Positions 1-11,640 of a DNA stretch of 64,000 bases are shown here, in pieces. The position numbers were made by a program, and so were the translations under genes. Within the stretch, counting starts at the first letter, position 1. Each line of letters starts with the position of its first letter. This stretch comes from Spinacia oleracea (lineage: Eukaryota > Streptophyta > Magnoliopsida > Caryophyllales > Amaranthaceae). The notes beneath the pieces are model-generated. The model had not been told where the DNA came from, did not search any database, and saw only the letters and a program-made list of their open reading frames with translations. The stretch spans positions 131,958,385 to 132,022,384 of the forward strand of contig NC_079487.1 of assembly GCF_020520425.1 (NCBI RefSeq), written 5' to 3'.

Positions 1-110
1 TACCAATGAAGTTACTAATAAAGAACTAAATGCATAAAACTGTCCACAAAGAAAAGGGAAAAAAAAAGGTAATAAAGAAAGGCATAAAGCTATACAGAAA
101 GAGCACTTAC

Positions 111-2217
111 AAGGATTTCAAACTGGTCAAGGAACTCAATGTTGATGGAAGATTGCCTGTGAGAGCATTGTCTGAGATATCTCTGAAAAGTAAATGTACA
201 TCGAGTCATCATCTAACTCAGTTTCAGCAAGACAAGCTACATGCAGAAGTATACAAGTTCTTTCACACTTTCACCAACATATTATATAAACATAAATGTT
301 CGACCTAAATTTTGGGACTACAGAAGAATGAAAAGCATTATTGTAAAGCTAACGGAAGGTCGGAAACCACTTGGACTCTGTAAAGTAATAAAACAAGCAA
401 GTAAAAGGAGTCCATTGCCAAGATAAATGTATCTTATACGAAAAGTTGTATGAACTGTGTTTTCATCCCCTCAATACAAACAAATGTATCCACAAACAGT
501 ACACAATAGTAGATAACATAAGGATGGGGAAGATTACTCACGCAGAAGAGAGCGAAGTGAGCTGTGAAAAATCGACATTCAGCTGTCCATTAAATTGATT
601 TTGGCTGAGGTCTCTATTCTCATGCACAGAAATGAAACTTAGTCAGACTGGTCATAGATTATTATATCAAGTAGAAATACTGGTCAAAGGGCAAGTAACT
701 TACAGATGCTCCAAAGGTTTCATAAGAGAAATCGAATAAGGTATTGCTCCATTGAAGTTGCAACCAGCAAGGTTTCTGCACAAGAAAAAAACAGCCTAAG
801 TATCACCCGGAACTCAGAACTCCAAAGAACAAGAGAGCCAAAGTAACTACTAACATACTAAATTTGGAGAATAAAACAGAAAAACAACAGCTGTATCTAT
901 GATGGCATTCACTTCATCGACAGAGTAAAACTAATGAAGCCTTTGAAGGCATAAGTCAAAGCAAAAGAGCTTACAGTCGTTGCAAATTTTGAGGAAGGTT
1001 GTAAGGTACTTGGCCTCCAAAATTGTTATGGCTTATGTCACTGCAAACATTTGTCACAAATTATTAGACAATAATGATCATAAGATATAGGAGACTTTAG
1101 AACCAAATTGTAAAAAACATATTTGTATTACAAGTCAGTCAAGGATGTCAAACTCGTCAGCTGGAAACCTATTGACCCAGTAAGTCCAAGATTTGGTACT
1201 TTTCTGCACACAAGATTGAATGATAGCAAGAATTAGAACACAAAAACTTTTAGAGGTAATATAACAGCAAACTAACACAAAAATAAAGCAGAAAATTTAG
1301 TCTTACAATTGTGTTACCCTTGAGCCTGAACAAGTAACACCCTTCCATGACTGACCACATGGATCACCGCCAGTAGCGGTCCATCCAGTAAGCTGTGAAG
1401 GCGAATTCATGCTGGTGAACATGCCATTGAGAGCAGTAGCTGCATATTCAAGAGAGAACAAATGTGACAAATATGTTTCAGTTACTAAGAATAAGTCCTC
1501 GTATTTTGAATTTACCATATTGATCAGTCATACAAAGTCCTAACAGATGCTACAACAAAGTATCTATCTTAAATCAATAATCCGGTGGAGATTCTCCCCA
1601 ATTGGAGTTGTCAATAATATCATGATCATCAACATATAAACATCCTTTGACCAATAATTTCTGCAACCCAAATACAGAACAATCCTCTGTTTTTTTTTAT
1701 TATTGTATTATTATTAAAAGAATCTAATTCATTGTAGAATACCTTCTCAGCTTCGATGAACTAGATCAATCATTGCTATCAACCAGCATTCACCATATTC
1801 CCAACTCAAATTTACTAAAATACAAATTAAAAATAAATATAAACCCAATGCAAAAATCAAGTAAATATCTTCAAGACAAACATCAGCAAACATAAACCCC
1901 ATCTTTAATCAAAACCCCAAAATAAAAAAGAACCGATTTTTATAATTATACCAAAAAATGCAAGAAAAAGAAGGGAAAAAAAAAACAATGTAAGCAGCTG
2001 AGATTACCAAATTAAAAACCCAGAAACCAATTAAATCTTAAAATCAAAATTGACAGCTGCCCAGATGAACAAACTTAGTAAATAGCAAGATAAATCAACA
2101 AAATTACATAAAATAAAATAAAAGCTAACCATCAGATTGATCTGTGTCGCCATTAATGAAGCTTGAACTAAACATCAAAATGCTGATTATCAGGAGCCTC
2201 CTAAGCTCCATCATCAT
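111..2217 (-). CDS. SRF: STRUBBELIG-family LRR receptor-like kinase, 5' part
   Basis: This is the N-terminal extracellular part of an SRF-type leucine-rich-repeat receptor kinase, a plasma-membrane protein; the transmembrane and kinase exons lie beyond the left edge. Exons read on the minus strand: 2217-2130, 1439-1307, 1203-1132, 1040-975, 775-704, 613-542 and 182-111. Phases join cleanly, giving about 191 residues. Exon 1 encodes a signal peptide ([16 protein letters not shown], cleavage likely near residue 23). Exon 2 carries the family signature [20 protein letters not shown] followed by [15 protein letters not shown]. Exons 3-7 each encode about one repeat, for example [20 protein letters not shown] and [14 protein letters not shown], and are 72 nt long apart from one of 66 nt. 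The start is the first of three consecutive ATGs. The exon 6 acceptor (gagaatag, then A) was chosen because it restores LDLS. Which SRF member it is cannot be decided from this part. Confidence 0.93.
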
Positions 2218-2310
2218 CTCCTTTTCTCTCTCCTAACTTTCTCTCTCTACAAATTCTGTCAAATATTTCTCTCTCTATCCACCTCTTCCTCCCCTTCCAG
2301 TGAAGACTAC
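2218..2310 (-). promoter_or_regulatory. CT/GA-rich leader upstream of the SRF start codon
   Basis: Immediately upstream of the SRF ATG, the plus strand reads CTCTCTCTC-like tracts (GAGAGA on the gene strand). Such pyrimidine/purine tracts are common in plant 5' leaders and core promoters. No clear TATA box was fixed, so the transcription start is unknown. Confidence 0.4.
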
Positions 2311-4210
2311 AGAAACAGACAATGATGGCCTGCTCTAATTTTAAATTTTTTTTGTTTTTATTTTTTTGAGAGAATTATTAATTTATTAATTTCATGGATT
2401 TGGTATTTGATTATTTCCATGAATTTAATAATATTGGTGTATTTTCGTTGTAATTTCTGACCGACGGATTGAAATGTATTGTAGAGGAGAGAAGAGTTGT
2501 ACTCCGTACTCCGTAAGTCCGTATGAAAAGTGGTGAATTTGCCCGTGTATTTGTAAAGCTGGCAGGCACGATAGACTAGAAGAATCTCTCAAGCCACAGA
2601 ATGTATCCTATTTTTTTATTTTTTTTATTTTTGTTATTTTTGTTTCTTTTAACATGGCTTTTTGCAAATTTACCAAAATTAAAATAAAAATTACTCTGTT
2701 TTTTGCTTCTTTCAATTTTTGTTGTTCAGTTGTTCTGTTTTAGGGAATGGGATTTTTGTTTGTTTCTCGTCTTGGAATCCAAACTTTGAAAATGATGGTA
2801 ATGCCTTTTTGCTCCCTTTTTTTTTCCTTTTATTAATTTTTTTCCCGGTCTGTTGGCGTTTGTTTTACTTGGCTTGTTTGATTGACTGTTTCCATTGCCT
2901 TTTTATATTGGATGTTTGACTATAGATTTTCTAAAAATTATTTGATAAAGTTGGTTGTTCGGCGCTAGTTGTTTCATAAAATGTACTTATTAAATTGAAA
3001 AGCCGACGACCAATGTAAAAACATTACTCTTACTAGCTTTTGTATTTTTGTGGAAAATGCTTTTTGGCCAAGGAAAAGGCCACTTATCAAACTTGTATAT
3101 TGGTTGTTTGGCCACATGAAAAAGGAAAAAGCCAACAAAAAGTCAATTACCAAACAGGCTCAGATTTCTCGATATCCTTTTAGATCGAAACCTTTCACAA
3201 TTAAATCGACCTAATTATACACAGTCATACCATACACTTAGCCTCTTTGGAATGAGATGAAGGACAAATGAATTCTCATCCCCAAAAACCGCATCTGATT
3301 TGGTCGAACCCAATGTGATAAGGTGAAAAGTTTATTTGACTAACTCGTTCTCCATATATTATGATCTGAAAATTTGTTACCACCTGTACTGGTAAATTGT
3401 GTTATTAATCTATCAAGTAAGTTTAGTAAGAATGTTATGAAAAATTATGACTTCGGAAACTCGCACTTGTGATGTTATAATGGAGAATTGAATTATATAA
3501 CTACATGCAGTTGAGTACGAGTTGTGTTTTAGGATGCAAAATAGTAATTATTTTGACTGTAACAATTATGTCTTTCTAAATAAAGTATGTATCTTTAATT
3601 CTTAAGTGAGTATTTCAAACATATATGGAGTACTTGGTATAAATGAAAAGGAAGTTGAAGTTGGCTACTTGATGTTGATGATAGGGAGTAGATGACATGG
3701 TCACGAGAAAAACTCCAAAGTAGTGGAGTTTAAGTAAAAAGGAGATCAATTTAATACAGCACAACCATAATGATTTGCTTACTTTTTCAGATCCAAAATC
3801 CCCTGATGTCTTTAATTTTGGCACTAACAAATGAGATTACTGTCTATCTCATAGCATAATTAATACTAATCCGTAGTAACTAGTGGTAACAACTTTGTTT
3901 ACTCGGTAATACAATTAGTATTCCTTTTCTGTCTTCATTTCTAAATAATTGTCGCATAAATTAATAAGCGTGAATATAGCAGTCAAATTAAAGGGATTAT
4001 TAATTAGTTGGGAGACAAGTGGGATGCTTTCCTTACTCAAAATCACCTTCTTTTACTTCACTTATGCTCTTTTTTTTATTTTTAGATTTAGATATTACTA
4101 CTAGAATGTTGCCTTTTAAGATTTCATCTGGGGGTGGTAGGTAGAGATCATAGATCTTGATCACTAATCTGGGTTTCCTAATTTACTAAATTAAGGTAGC
4201 AAAACACAAG
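2311..4210. other. Intergenic, no gene seen
   Basis: AT-rich sequence upstream of the SRF gene. The short open frames show no recognisable protein. It contains poly-T runs and TACTCCGTA-like words and no clear transposon ends. Confidence 0.5.
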
Positions 4211-4320
4211 GGGAAATGATAAATCCAAGGAAGAATTTCACTCCTTCCAAGGAAATCAACTTTAAAAAAATATGGATTTCCTTGGAAGAAGTAAAATTTT
4301 CCTTGGATTTATCACTTCCC
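4211..4320. mobile_element. 110-bp hairpin MITE, Mutator-type, with 9-bp target duplication
   Basis: The two halves are near-perfect inverted repeats: the left end begins GGGAAATGATAAATCCAAGG and the right end, reverse-complemented, begins GGGAAGTGATAAATCCAAGG. The pairing continues to a short A-rich loop near 4262. The element is flanked by a perfect 9-bp direct repeat AAACACAAG (4202-4210 and 4321-4329). Mutator-superfamily insertions make 9-11 bp duplications, so a non-autonomous Mutator-type MITE is the best reading. Confidence 0.8.
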
Positions 4321-4329
4321 AAACACAAG

Positions 4330-6636
4330 TAGCTAACATAAATACTTCGTCATAGATTGTGTAATATTTTCAGATGTTATTTTAGATTTCTAGTACTCCG
4401 TACTAATTATGGAATTTTCTTTTTTGTACTATACCCTTAAAAATGTACTTTGTACGTACATGTATCCAAAGGTATATTGCCAAACATATCGCTATTATAT
4501 TTGTGCGTATCTTCAACAAGAAGAGAAAAAAGGCCCCTTAAAAAAAAGGAAGAGAAAAAACTACTTCGTATAAATGGCTGACATTTAATCTGATGCTCGA
4601 TTTGCTTCTCTAGAGATATGACGATAGTTTTCCACTTGTGGATGTCTTGAATATAATTGTGAAGTTTCCATAGGGTCAGGATTTCCATGCAAGTTCCTTT
4701 GAGGGGTTGATAACGAGGAGATTGTCTCCTTCAGTGAAGATGTCCATGGCTCCATTATTACTACAAAATAACCACTTTATAGAGATTAGAGTTTTCATAT
4801 CTAATTAGTCCAAATCCGTCTCAAAATGAAGATTAGAAGGATTTGAGACGAAAATAGGACGTCCTTGTAAATATTGAGACGAAATTTTATAAATTTTATA
4901 TCCAAATTTATCTCTATTTTTATTTACATACAAAATTTTAGTAATCCGTCTCAAATTTCAGATGTTTATAGTATCCATCTCAAAATACATATCTAATAAT
5001 GCATAATTTTGTAATGTGTCAAGCGCTACTTTTAAAAGTTTTTTTTAAAGAACTATGGTTTCTTACCCTACAACAATGACATACTATTGAAAATGACCGT
5101 ACGTTAAATAAGTGACATATACTGTAATAGGATATCGAATATTTGGGTTATTATTTTCTCATGCATAAATTAAAATTAAAATTCAATATCATCACTTGTA
5201 GTGGAATAATATCCTTGCCTAATGCCTATATATATCACTTTGAATCGTTGAACCAGTCGTTTTAATCCACTAACCTCCAATGATTCGGTGGTCGCAACTT
5301 TATTTATTTAGGAAGTATTATTGTTTGTATTATCAACGAATTAATAAAGTCAATATACGTTCGGTAGATTGATAGTTTGATACCATTACCATCATCTATT
5401 TGAGTAGCTATGGTAATTGCTAAGAGACAACTAACTATAGATTATGCATGCATGGTTATTCTAATTCTAATCAACCACTAATTGACTACTACTCCGTACA
5501 TTCTAATTATCAACCAGTCACAATTATTTAATTTATTTTCCACTTATTAACACATCAATAAGGGTATAATAGGAATTTCAAAAGGGGTCACAAGTCCTCC
5601 ATAATCATTTAGAAGAAACGTATGAATTAGCATCTATTTGAGTAGTTAGGGTAATTACTAAGAGACAACTAATTATAGATTATGATTATTCTAATTCTAT
5701 TCAATCACGAATTGACTACAACATTCTAATTGTCACATTAATAAATTATTATTAGCAAGAGTTAATTACACAAAACCCATTCCTTCAATATGTAATCATA
5801 TTTGGACTACGCGCAAACAAAACAAATATTCAACTCTCACGTAGCTGTATGATATATTGGAATTCAACAATATGTATATATATATGCGCTACATATTAAC
5901 ATATATATGGTAGGTGAGTGAGGTGATTGTCACTTTGATATTAAATTAAGATACGTGCTTAATTTGATGCAAGTGTTAAATTAAGATCGACATTTATTGC
6001 AACTACTTAAGATTATACATATAAATTAAGGGTATTCTATATACTTTACATTTTTTTTATATAATGCACGATGAAGTTTCTATCGGATCAGAATCTTGTA
6101 CGGGTCTATCTGACCCGTATTATCGGACTAGACACTTTAAAAGTAGGGGGGACAGTAGGGGAAACTTTTCATCAAAGTGTCTTTAACTAATGGGATTGTA
6201 CATCAACCTTTTTCTGTATGAATTAGGAGCTAGTGAAAAATTTGTACATGGGTGATGGGTTGGGTACCTATAGAGTTAATGAGGATTCAATTCTATGCAC
6301 TAGGATGCATAGTTTGTTACTCATTTACTTCGGATAATTATTAATGATGTGATCATTTTATTTGTTGTTATTGAGTAATCCGAGTAAATGCTCCCCACGG
6401 TTTGGGATTCTCTAGAGTTCTAAAATAACTCTAGAAGGTATAATTTGGGCAATATCAACCATTAAATGAAAAATCAATGGCTCATATGTTATCTTTACAT
6501 ATCCCTACTATTTTTTCTCATCAATATCCACCCCCTGAATTTCCATTCCTACTAATATGAGCCATTGTTTTAAAATGTATTGTTTAGATTTAACTCTACC
6601 TTGTAGAGTTTTATTAAAACTCTAGAGGAACCGGAC
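4330..6636. other. Intergenic repeats without genes
   Basis: No gene is recognised. A stretch near 4757-4990 starts ACTACAAAAT and repeats GTCTCAAA/GAGACG words, which may be a decayed CACTA-type fragment. Sequences near 5400-5460 and 5640-5710 are similar (TAGCTATGGTAATTGC, GACAACTAA), suggesting an old local duplication. Near 6070-6190 there is a minus-strand SINE-like fragment, with the GACACTTTAAAAG and ACCCG words seen in the SINE at 9491-9985. Confidence 0.45.
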
Positions 6637-8020
6637 TGTTAGGTTATGATACATATGACACTACATAGATCATGCGGAAACAACCATTAACCCAGGACAA
6701 CATATTATTTACACATAATCATATAGCATAATTTAGATGCATACTCTTTGTTGCGTGCCCTCCCTAGCTGCGCCCGAACCGAACAAGAACAAGTCTTTTA
6801 GGACTCCAAGTGTCGTCCCTCCGTAGATAGTCCACAGCACGTCCGGATCCGCCTTAAGATTGACCAACTAGAATCGCCCTTAAGGTACTAGAAAATTTCG
6901 GCACTTTTTGAGCAAGATGTGTTTTAATTTTCTCTCAAAAAACTCACTTTTGAATACTTTGAAACTTATGTATAAATTATGACCCCTAGGCCTTTATTTA
7001 TAGAGTTATGGAAAAGGAATCGTAATCCTAGTAGGATACGAATTAATTGAAATTAGAATCCTACATGAATTCTATTTAATTAATTTATCCAATTAGGAAT
7101 AGAAATTTAATCATACACTGACTCTTGTAGATTCAGGAATCACGCATGAGCACAAACTCACACACACACGGCAGCCACAAGGGCTGCCCATGCGCGTGCG
7201 AGCAGCAGCCCGCGCAGCACGGCCCACGCATCCGTGGCCCTTGGCGCGCGCTGGGCCTGCCTTGCGGTAGGCCTGGGCGCTGCCTTGGCTGGGCTTGTGG
7301 CGCGCATGCTTGCTGGGCGATGGCCCCGGCTTCGTGCTGGGCCTTCGTCCGGCAAGCCTCGTCCGATGCTAATTCGTACGATACGCTTCCGATTAAATTT
7401 CCATTTCCGGAATCTATTTCCGATACGAACAATATTTAATATTTCCGATTCCGGAATTAATTTCCGTTTCGAACAAATATTTAATATTTCCGTTTCCGGA
7501 ATTATTTTCCGATTCCGGCAATATTTCCGATTCTGACAATATTTCCGTTTCCGGCAATATTTCCGATTCTGGTAATATTTCCATTTCCAATAATATTTTC
7601 CGATACGTACCATGTTTCCGTTTCCGGCAACATCTACGACTTGGATAATATTCATATTTCCGATACGATCCATATTTCCGTTTCCGGCAATATCATCGTT
7701 TCCGGAGTATTCATTTCTTGCCTGTGACGATCTTAGCTCCCACTGAAACCAAGATCCGTCGGTTCCGAATATTCATAGATGGAGTATTTAATGCCATTAA
7801 ATACTTGATCCGTTTACGTACTATTTGTGTGACCCTACGGGTTCAGTCAAGAGTAAGATGTGGATTAATATCATTAATTCCACTTGAACTGAAGCGGCCT
7901 CTAGCTAGGCATTCAGCTCACTTGATCTCACTGAATGATTAACTTGTTAATTAATACTGAACCGCATTTATTAGACTTAACATAGAATGCATACTTGGAC
8001 CAAGGGCATTATTTCCTTCA
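6637..8020. mobile_element. Solo LTR, probably of a Copia-type retrotransposon
   Basis: A 1384-bp block starts TGTTAGG and ends TTCCTTCA, giving the TG...CA ends of an LTR. It is bounded by CGGAC (6632-6636) and GGGAC (8021-8025), a 5-bp duplication with one mismatch. No primer-binding site, polypurine tract or gag-pol frame follows it, so it looks like a solo LTR left by LTR-LTR recombination. A GC-rich island at about 7145-7370 and a TTCCG-rich array at 7385-7710 sit inside. The Copia assignment is inference from length and end sequence. Confidence 0.75.
7385..7710. repeat. Degenerate tandem array of TTCCG-rich units inside the LTR
   Basis: Many copies of a unit of roughly 18-20 bp, such as AATATTTCCGATTCTGAC and AATATTTCCGTTTCCGGC, follow each other. 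The open frames over it (poly-FRF/RKRKY-like) are products of the repeat, not a gene. Confidence 0.8.
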
Positions 8021-8108
8021 GGGACTCCATTTTCACTTATTCAACTACGTAGTGTAAATTTAAATAAAAGTTGGTAAGAGTTATTCACGTACAATTTATA
8101 ACTAAATA

Positions 8109-8459
8109 CCCCCTCCGCCTCTTTTTGTTCTTTACGTTTTCCTTGTTGGGTGTTCCAAAATGTTCTTTACATTTCCTTTTATATTAACACATAATGCTTT
8201 ACTATTCTATCAAAATTTGTGTTCAATAATTATATTAACCAATTAAATTCATTGGGTCATTTAATCTTTCACACTTTTCCATTAGGACATTAAAATTTTC
8301 TCATTTCCCAATATCAGAATTTTGATAAAAGTGAAAACATTATAAATACACGTAATTTGTCTAGTTTAAATAAAAAAATAAAGGAATCTCAATGCATATT
8401 AATTAATCGTTAAAACGCGTGCAAAATACAAAACGTAAAGAACAAAAAGAGACGGAGAG
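8109..8459. mobile_element. Stowaway-type MITE, 351 bp
   Basis: The ends are inverted repeats: left CCCCCTCCGCCTCTTTTTGT, right ...AACAAAAAGAGACGGAGAG, flanked by TA on both sides. A 355-bp copy with the same ends lies at 62417-62771. TA target and CTCCCTCCGT-like ends fit Tc1/mariner (Stowaway) MITEs. Confidence 0.8.
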
Positions 8460-8808
8460 TATATTTTAAATAAGTAAAATAAAGTGAATAAAATTTACCG
8501 TATAAGTTTTGAGTATCTAGATAGAGAAATTAAAGCCATTTTGTTCGCCACTGATTGATAAGTGGTCCAACAACGCGATCCCAAGTCCATAATTGTTCTA
8601 ACGGTCATGCCGGTATGTCCCATTTCCCAGCCCATCAAGGAGAAATTTTAAAATTCTTTAATTAGATACTACTTTCTCAATACCAAATCATACGGACAAA
8701 ATTACAACAGAAACCATGATTAGTCAATAATCTAATAGTAGATAAAACATGATTAGTACAATATACCTACGATTAGGTACTTAATTCTCACGATGATACT
8801 TCCATCAT

Positions 8809-9015
8809 TTTTTTTTAAGGTAAGATGAAGGACCTTACTGTAATGGTACCTCGTACATGTATTTTCACCCAGCTTTGCAGGTCATACTCATTGGAAGTGA
8901 GGGGGATTATAGGGGAAATCCTCACTCCCAAAGAGCCCCTAGTGGGGTTTGATCCCATAACCTTGAGGTTATAAGGCCAAACCTTTACCACCAGGCCAAA
9001 CCTTGCTTGGTAAAG
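8809..9015 (-). mobile_element. tRNA-derived SINE with 14-bp target duplication
   Basis: Read on the minus strand it has an A-box-like TGGCCTGGTGGTAAAGG, a B-box-like GGGATCAAACCCC, and ends in a poly-A run (T-run at 8809-8816 on plus). It is flanked by a perfect 14-bp repeat GATACTTCCATCAT at 8795-8808 and 9016-9029. This is a complete, relatively recent SINE insertion. Confidence 0.88.
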
Positions 9016-9490
9016 GATACTTCCATCATGGTGGTGTCTTTATCCATTAGATGGAGTACGTATACAAGTACGAAGTACAAAGTAATTACTACTCTTACAT
9101 AGGATAACAGTAATGAAGACAAACTTGCAATGATCGATGATCACGAGTTTCAATCCTGAAAACCTATCTAGGTAATTGGACGTAACTTGTTTAAAAGAAC
9201 GTATTCATCAATTTTTTTTTTTATGTTAGAAAGTGTAGGGAAAATAGTAAATGTTTTGATCGAAATGGGAGGAAAGTCTCATAAGGTACGTTCTTGTAAT
9301 AACTTTTTTTAAAATTTCATAAAAGTACATATATGTAACATGTTTATCCACACTTTACCCTTGAACTGTTAGACATATATACTTCGTATACTATATGCCA
9401 ATGCATCTAGAATGCCACCACCTTGATATGTTTTATACGAAGTATACATGTATTATGTATATATGCATGACTGCATGAGTGGATTGAATG

Positions 9491-9985
9491 ACCAAGTGTG
9501 TCTTGGCCTAGTGGAAAGCAGATTGAATGACCAAGTGTGTCTTGGCCTAGTGGAAAGCAATGGCGGAGCCAGGAATTCAACGTTGGGGGGGAGAGAAAAA
9601 TAATGGGACTAAAAAATAAGGGGGGGCGAGGAAAAAAAAAATAAAACTAACAAAAAAAAAGGTATGGTATTAGGATTCGAACCCTAAACCAAGATGTACA
9701 CATGGAATTAAACTAGAAATAACCATTGAAGAAAATACCATTTAGTGATATATTTTAATATTTATTACTATATATAACTGTTTTTTGAATTTGTTGATTC
9801 CACCTTCCAACCAAAAGGTTGGGGGTTCAATCCCCACTAGGGGCACTTTGAGGGAGGGTTCTCCTTATCACTCCCCCCACTTTTAAAGTGTCTAGTCTGC
9901 TAATCCGAACGAGTTGACCCGTGCGGGATTCCGACCCGATAGGACTATTTATCTTACCTGCAAAAAAATAAAAAAAAATAAAAAA
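9491..9985 (+). mobile_element. SINE with duplicated head and internal insertion
   Basis: A perfect 16-bp repeat ATGAGTGGATTGAATG (9475-9490 and 9986-10001) brackets the block. The head with A-box TGGCCTAGTGG is present twice in tandem (about 9483-9520 and 9522-9559). The B-box region GGGTTCAATCCCC lies at about 9827-9839 and the A-rich tail ends at 9985. Between head and B-box, about 9560-9790, is foreign sequence that starts with the hAT-like phrase GGCGGAGCCAGGAATTC. The simplest reading is a SINE later split by another element. Confidence 0.75.
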
Positions 9986-10001
9986 ATGAGTGGATTGAAT
10001 G

Positions 10002-10554
10002 GAACTTGTAGAAGCTTGGGATAGTCCATAAACAACTATGTCTATTCCGGCCATGTACATAAATCACAACAGGTTTTTTAAAAAAAAAAATAAGAAAAAG
10101 TTTACAAAATAATATACTGATCCAGATTGTTAGAGCTCCTTATAAAATTTACAACAATTACTACAAGTCAACGTAACCTAAATACTTACTTTTAAAAGCT
10201 AGCTACACCCTATGTTCTCAAATATTTCCGTTTGGAATCTTGACATTATTCACAATTAAGGAGAATCTTCTAATTTCTTTCTAATATGTACTTCAAAACA
10301 TATTCATGTGAGATTTTATTTTGTTCGTCTTAATGTGTAGTTTAACAATATCAAAATTTTATATTTTTCTAACATACATATTTGGAGATATTTACGTTTA
10401 AATGTTGAGTTGAAACGAGTTGAAAGGTCAAAACATGACTAATATTTAAAAACGGAGGGAGTACTTCAATTCATATCAATTAGGTGGTATGTTTTTCCCC
10501 AAATTCTTATATGAGACTGTCCTCATCATCAACTGCTGGTGAGACCAGTTCACA
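10002..10554. other. Intergenic with a decayed MITE
   Basis: No gene. About 10207-10462 looks like a decayed MITE whose right end reads AAAACGGAGGGAGTA. The stretch from about 10128 (GTTAGAGCTCCTTAT) resembles that at about 11750, so an old duplication flanks the tandem array between them. Confidence 0.5.
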
Positions 10555-11640
10555 CTTGCGAATTTAGGTATGTTATTTCTATAATTTAGAAATGTTACTT
10601 TTTTTTATAATTTTAGAGGAGGTACTTTTTTTAGTTTAGGTATGTTACTTCTATAGTTTATACATGTTACTTTTTTTTATACGGAGTAGTTTTAGGGGAG
10701 ATACCTTCTTAGTTTAGGTATGTTACTTCTATAGTTTATACATGTTACTTATTTTATATATAATTTTAGAGAAAATATTTGTATTAGTTTAGGTATGTTA
10801 ATTCTATAGTTCATACATGTTACTTTTTTTATACGGAGTAGTTTTAGGGGAGATACCTTCTTAGACCTTGTTCGGCAAAATTAGCGGTAGCGGGTAGCGG
10901 TTAGCGGTTGAGTAGCGGGTAGCGGTTAAAGTAGCGAGTAGCGGTGAATAGTAGCGGGTAACGGTTAGCTATCAAAGTAGCGGTAACTAATATGGGTGTT
11001 CGGTAAAAGTAGCGGTTGCTATTATAAAAATAAAAATAAAAGCAAGAATATTATTTAAAACTTTATTATAAATTTGTCAAACGCTACCCGCTACCTTAAA
11101 CGCTAATAATTTTAACGTTTGACAAAAGCTACCCAACCGCTACCTCAACCGCTAACCGCTACCTAAATCGCTACTTTACCAAACACTTACAAATTTTACA
11201 AGTAGCGTCTTAACTAGGTCAAAATGCTACCCGCTACTTCAAACGCTACCACCGAACACGCCCTTAGTTTAGGTATGTTACTTCTATAGTTTAGACATGT
11301 TACTTTATTTTTAATAATTTTAGAGGAGGTATTTTTTTTAGTTTATGTATGTTACTTCTATAGTTTAGACATGTTACTTTTTTTAATAATTTTAGATGAG
11401 GTACTTTTTTAGTTTAGGTATGTTACTTCTATAGTTTAGACATGTTACTTTTTTTTTATACGGAATAGTTTTAGGGGAGATACATTTTTAGTTTAGGTAT
11501 GTTACTTCTATAGTTTAGACATGTTACTTTTCTTTTTTTTTAAAAAAATTTAGAGGAGGTACTTTTTTAGTTTGGGTATGTTACTTCTATAGTTTAGATC
11601 TGTTACTTTTTTTTTTATATAGTTTTAGGGGAGGTACGCT
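10555..11640. repeat. Minisatellite array, unit about 85-100 bp
   Basis: At least eight degenerate units share GGTATGTTACTTCTATAGTT, followed by ACATGTTACTTTTTTT and TTTTAGGGGAGATACC-like segments. The array is interrupted at 10864-11263 by a Harbinger-type MITE. Unit length varies through T-run and indel differences. Confidence 0.85.
10864..11263. mobile_element. PIF/Harbinger (Tourist-like) MITE, 400 bp
   Basis: The left end GACCTTGTTCGG and the reverse complement of the right end (GGGCGTGTTCGG) are inverted repeats. TTA flanks both sides (10861-10863, 11264-11266), the usual Harbinger target. The interior is full of AGCGGTAGCGGG and its complement CCGCTACC, so the element can fold on itself. 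A related, truncated copy lies at 32049-32533. Confidence 0.8.

Noticed and set aside
30-426. Plus-strand frames of 92 and 61 aa at the left edge
   Set aside because: They lie over the minus-strand SRF exon at 111-182 and its introns and have no similarity of their own.
7133-7673. Long overlapping open frames on both strands (up to 171 aa)
   Set aside because: They come from a GC-rich stretch and a TTCCG tandem array inside a solo LTR. Composition is low-complexity and no family is recognisable.
8809-9015. Possible functional tRNA genes from A/B-box matches (also at 9491, 11840, 21440, 58921)
   Set aside because: No cloverleaf of tRNA length can be formed. A-rich tails and target duplications show they are SINEs.
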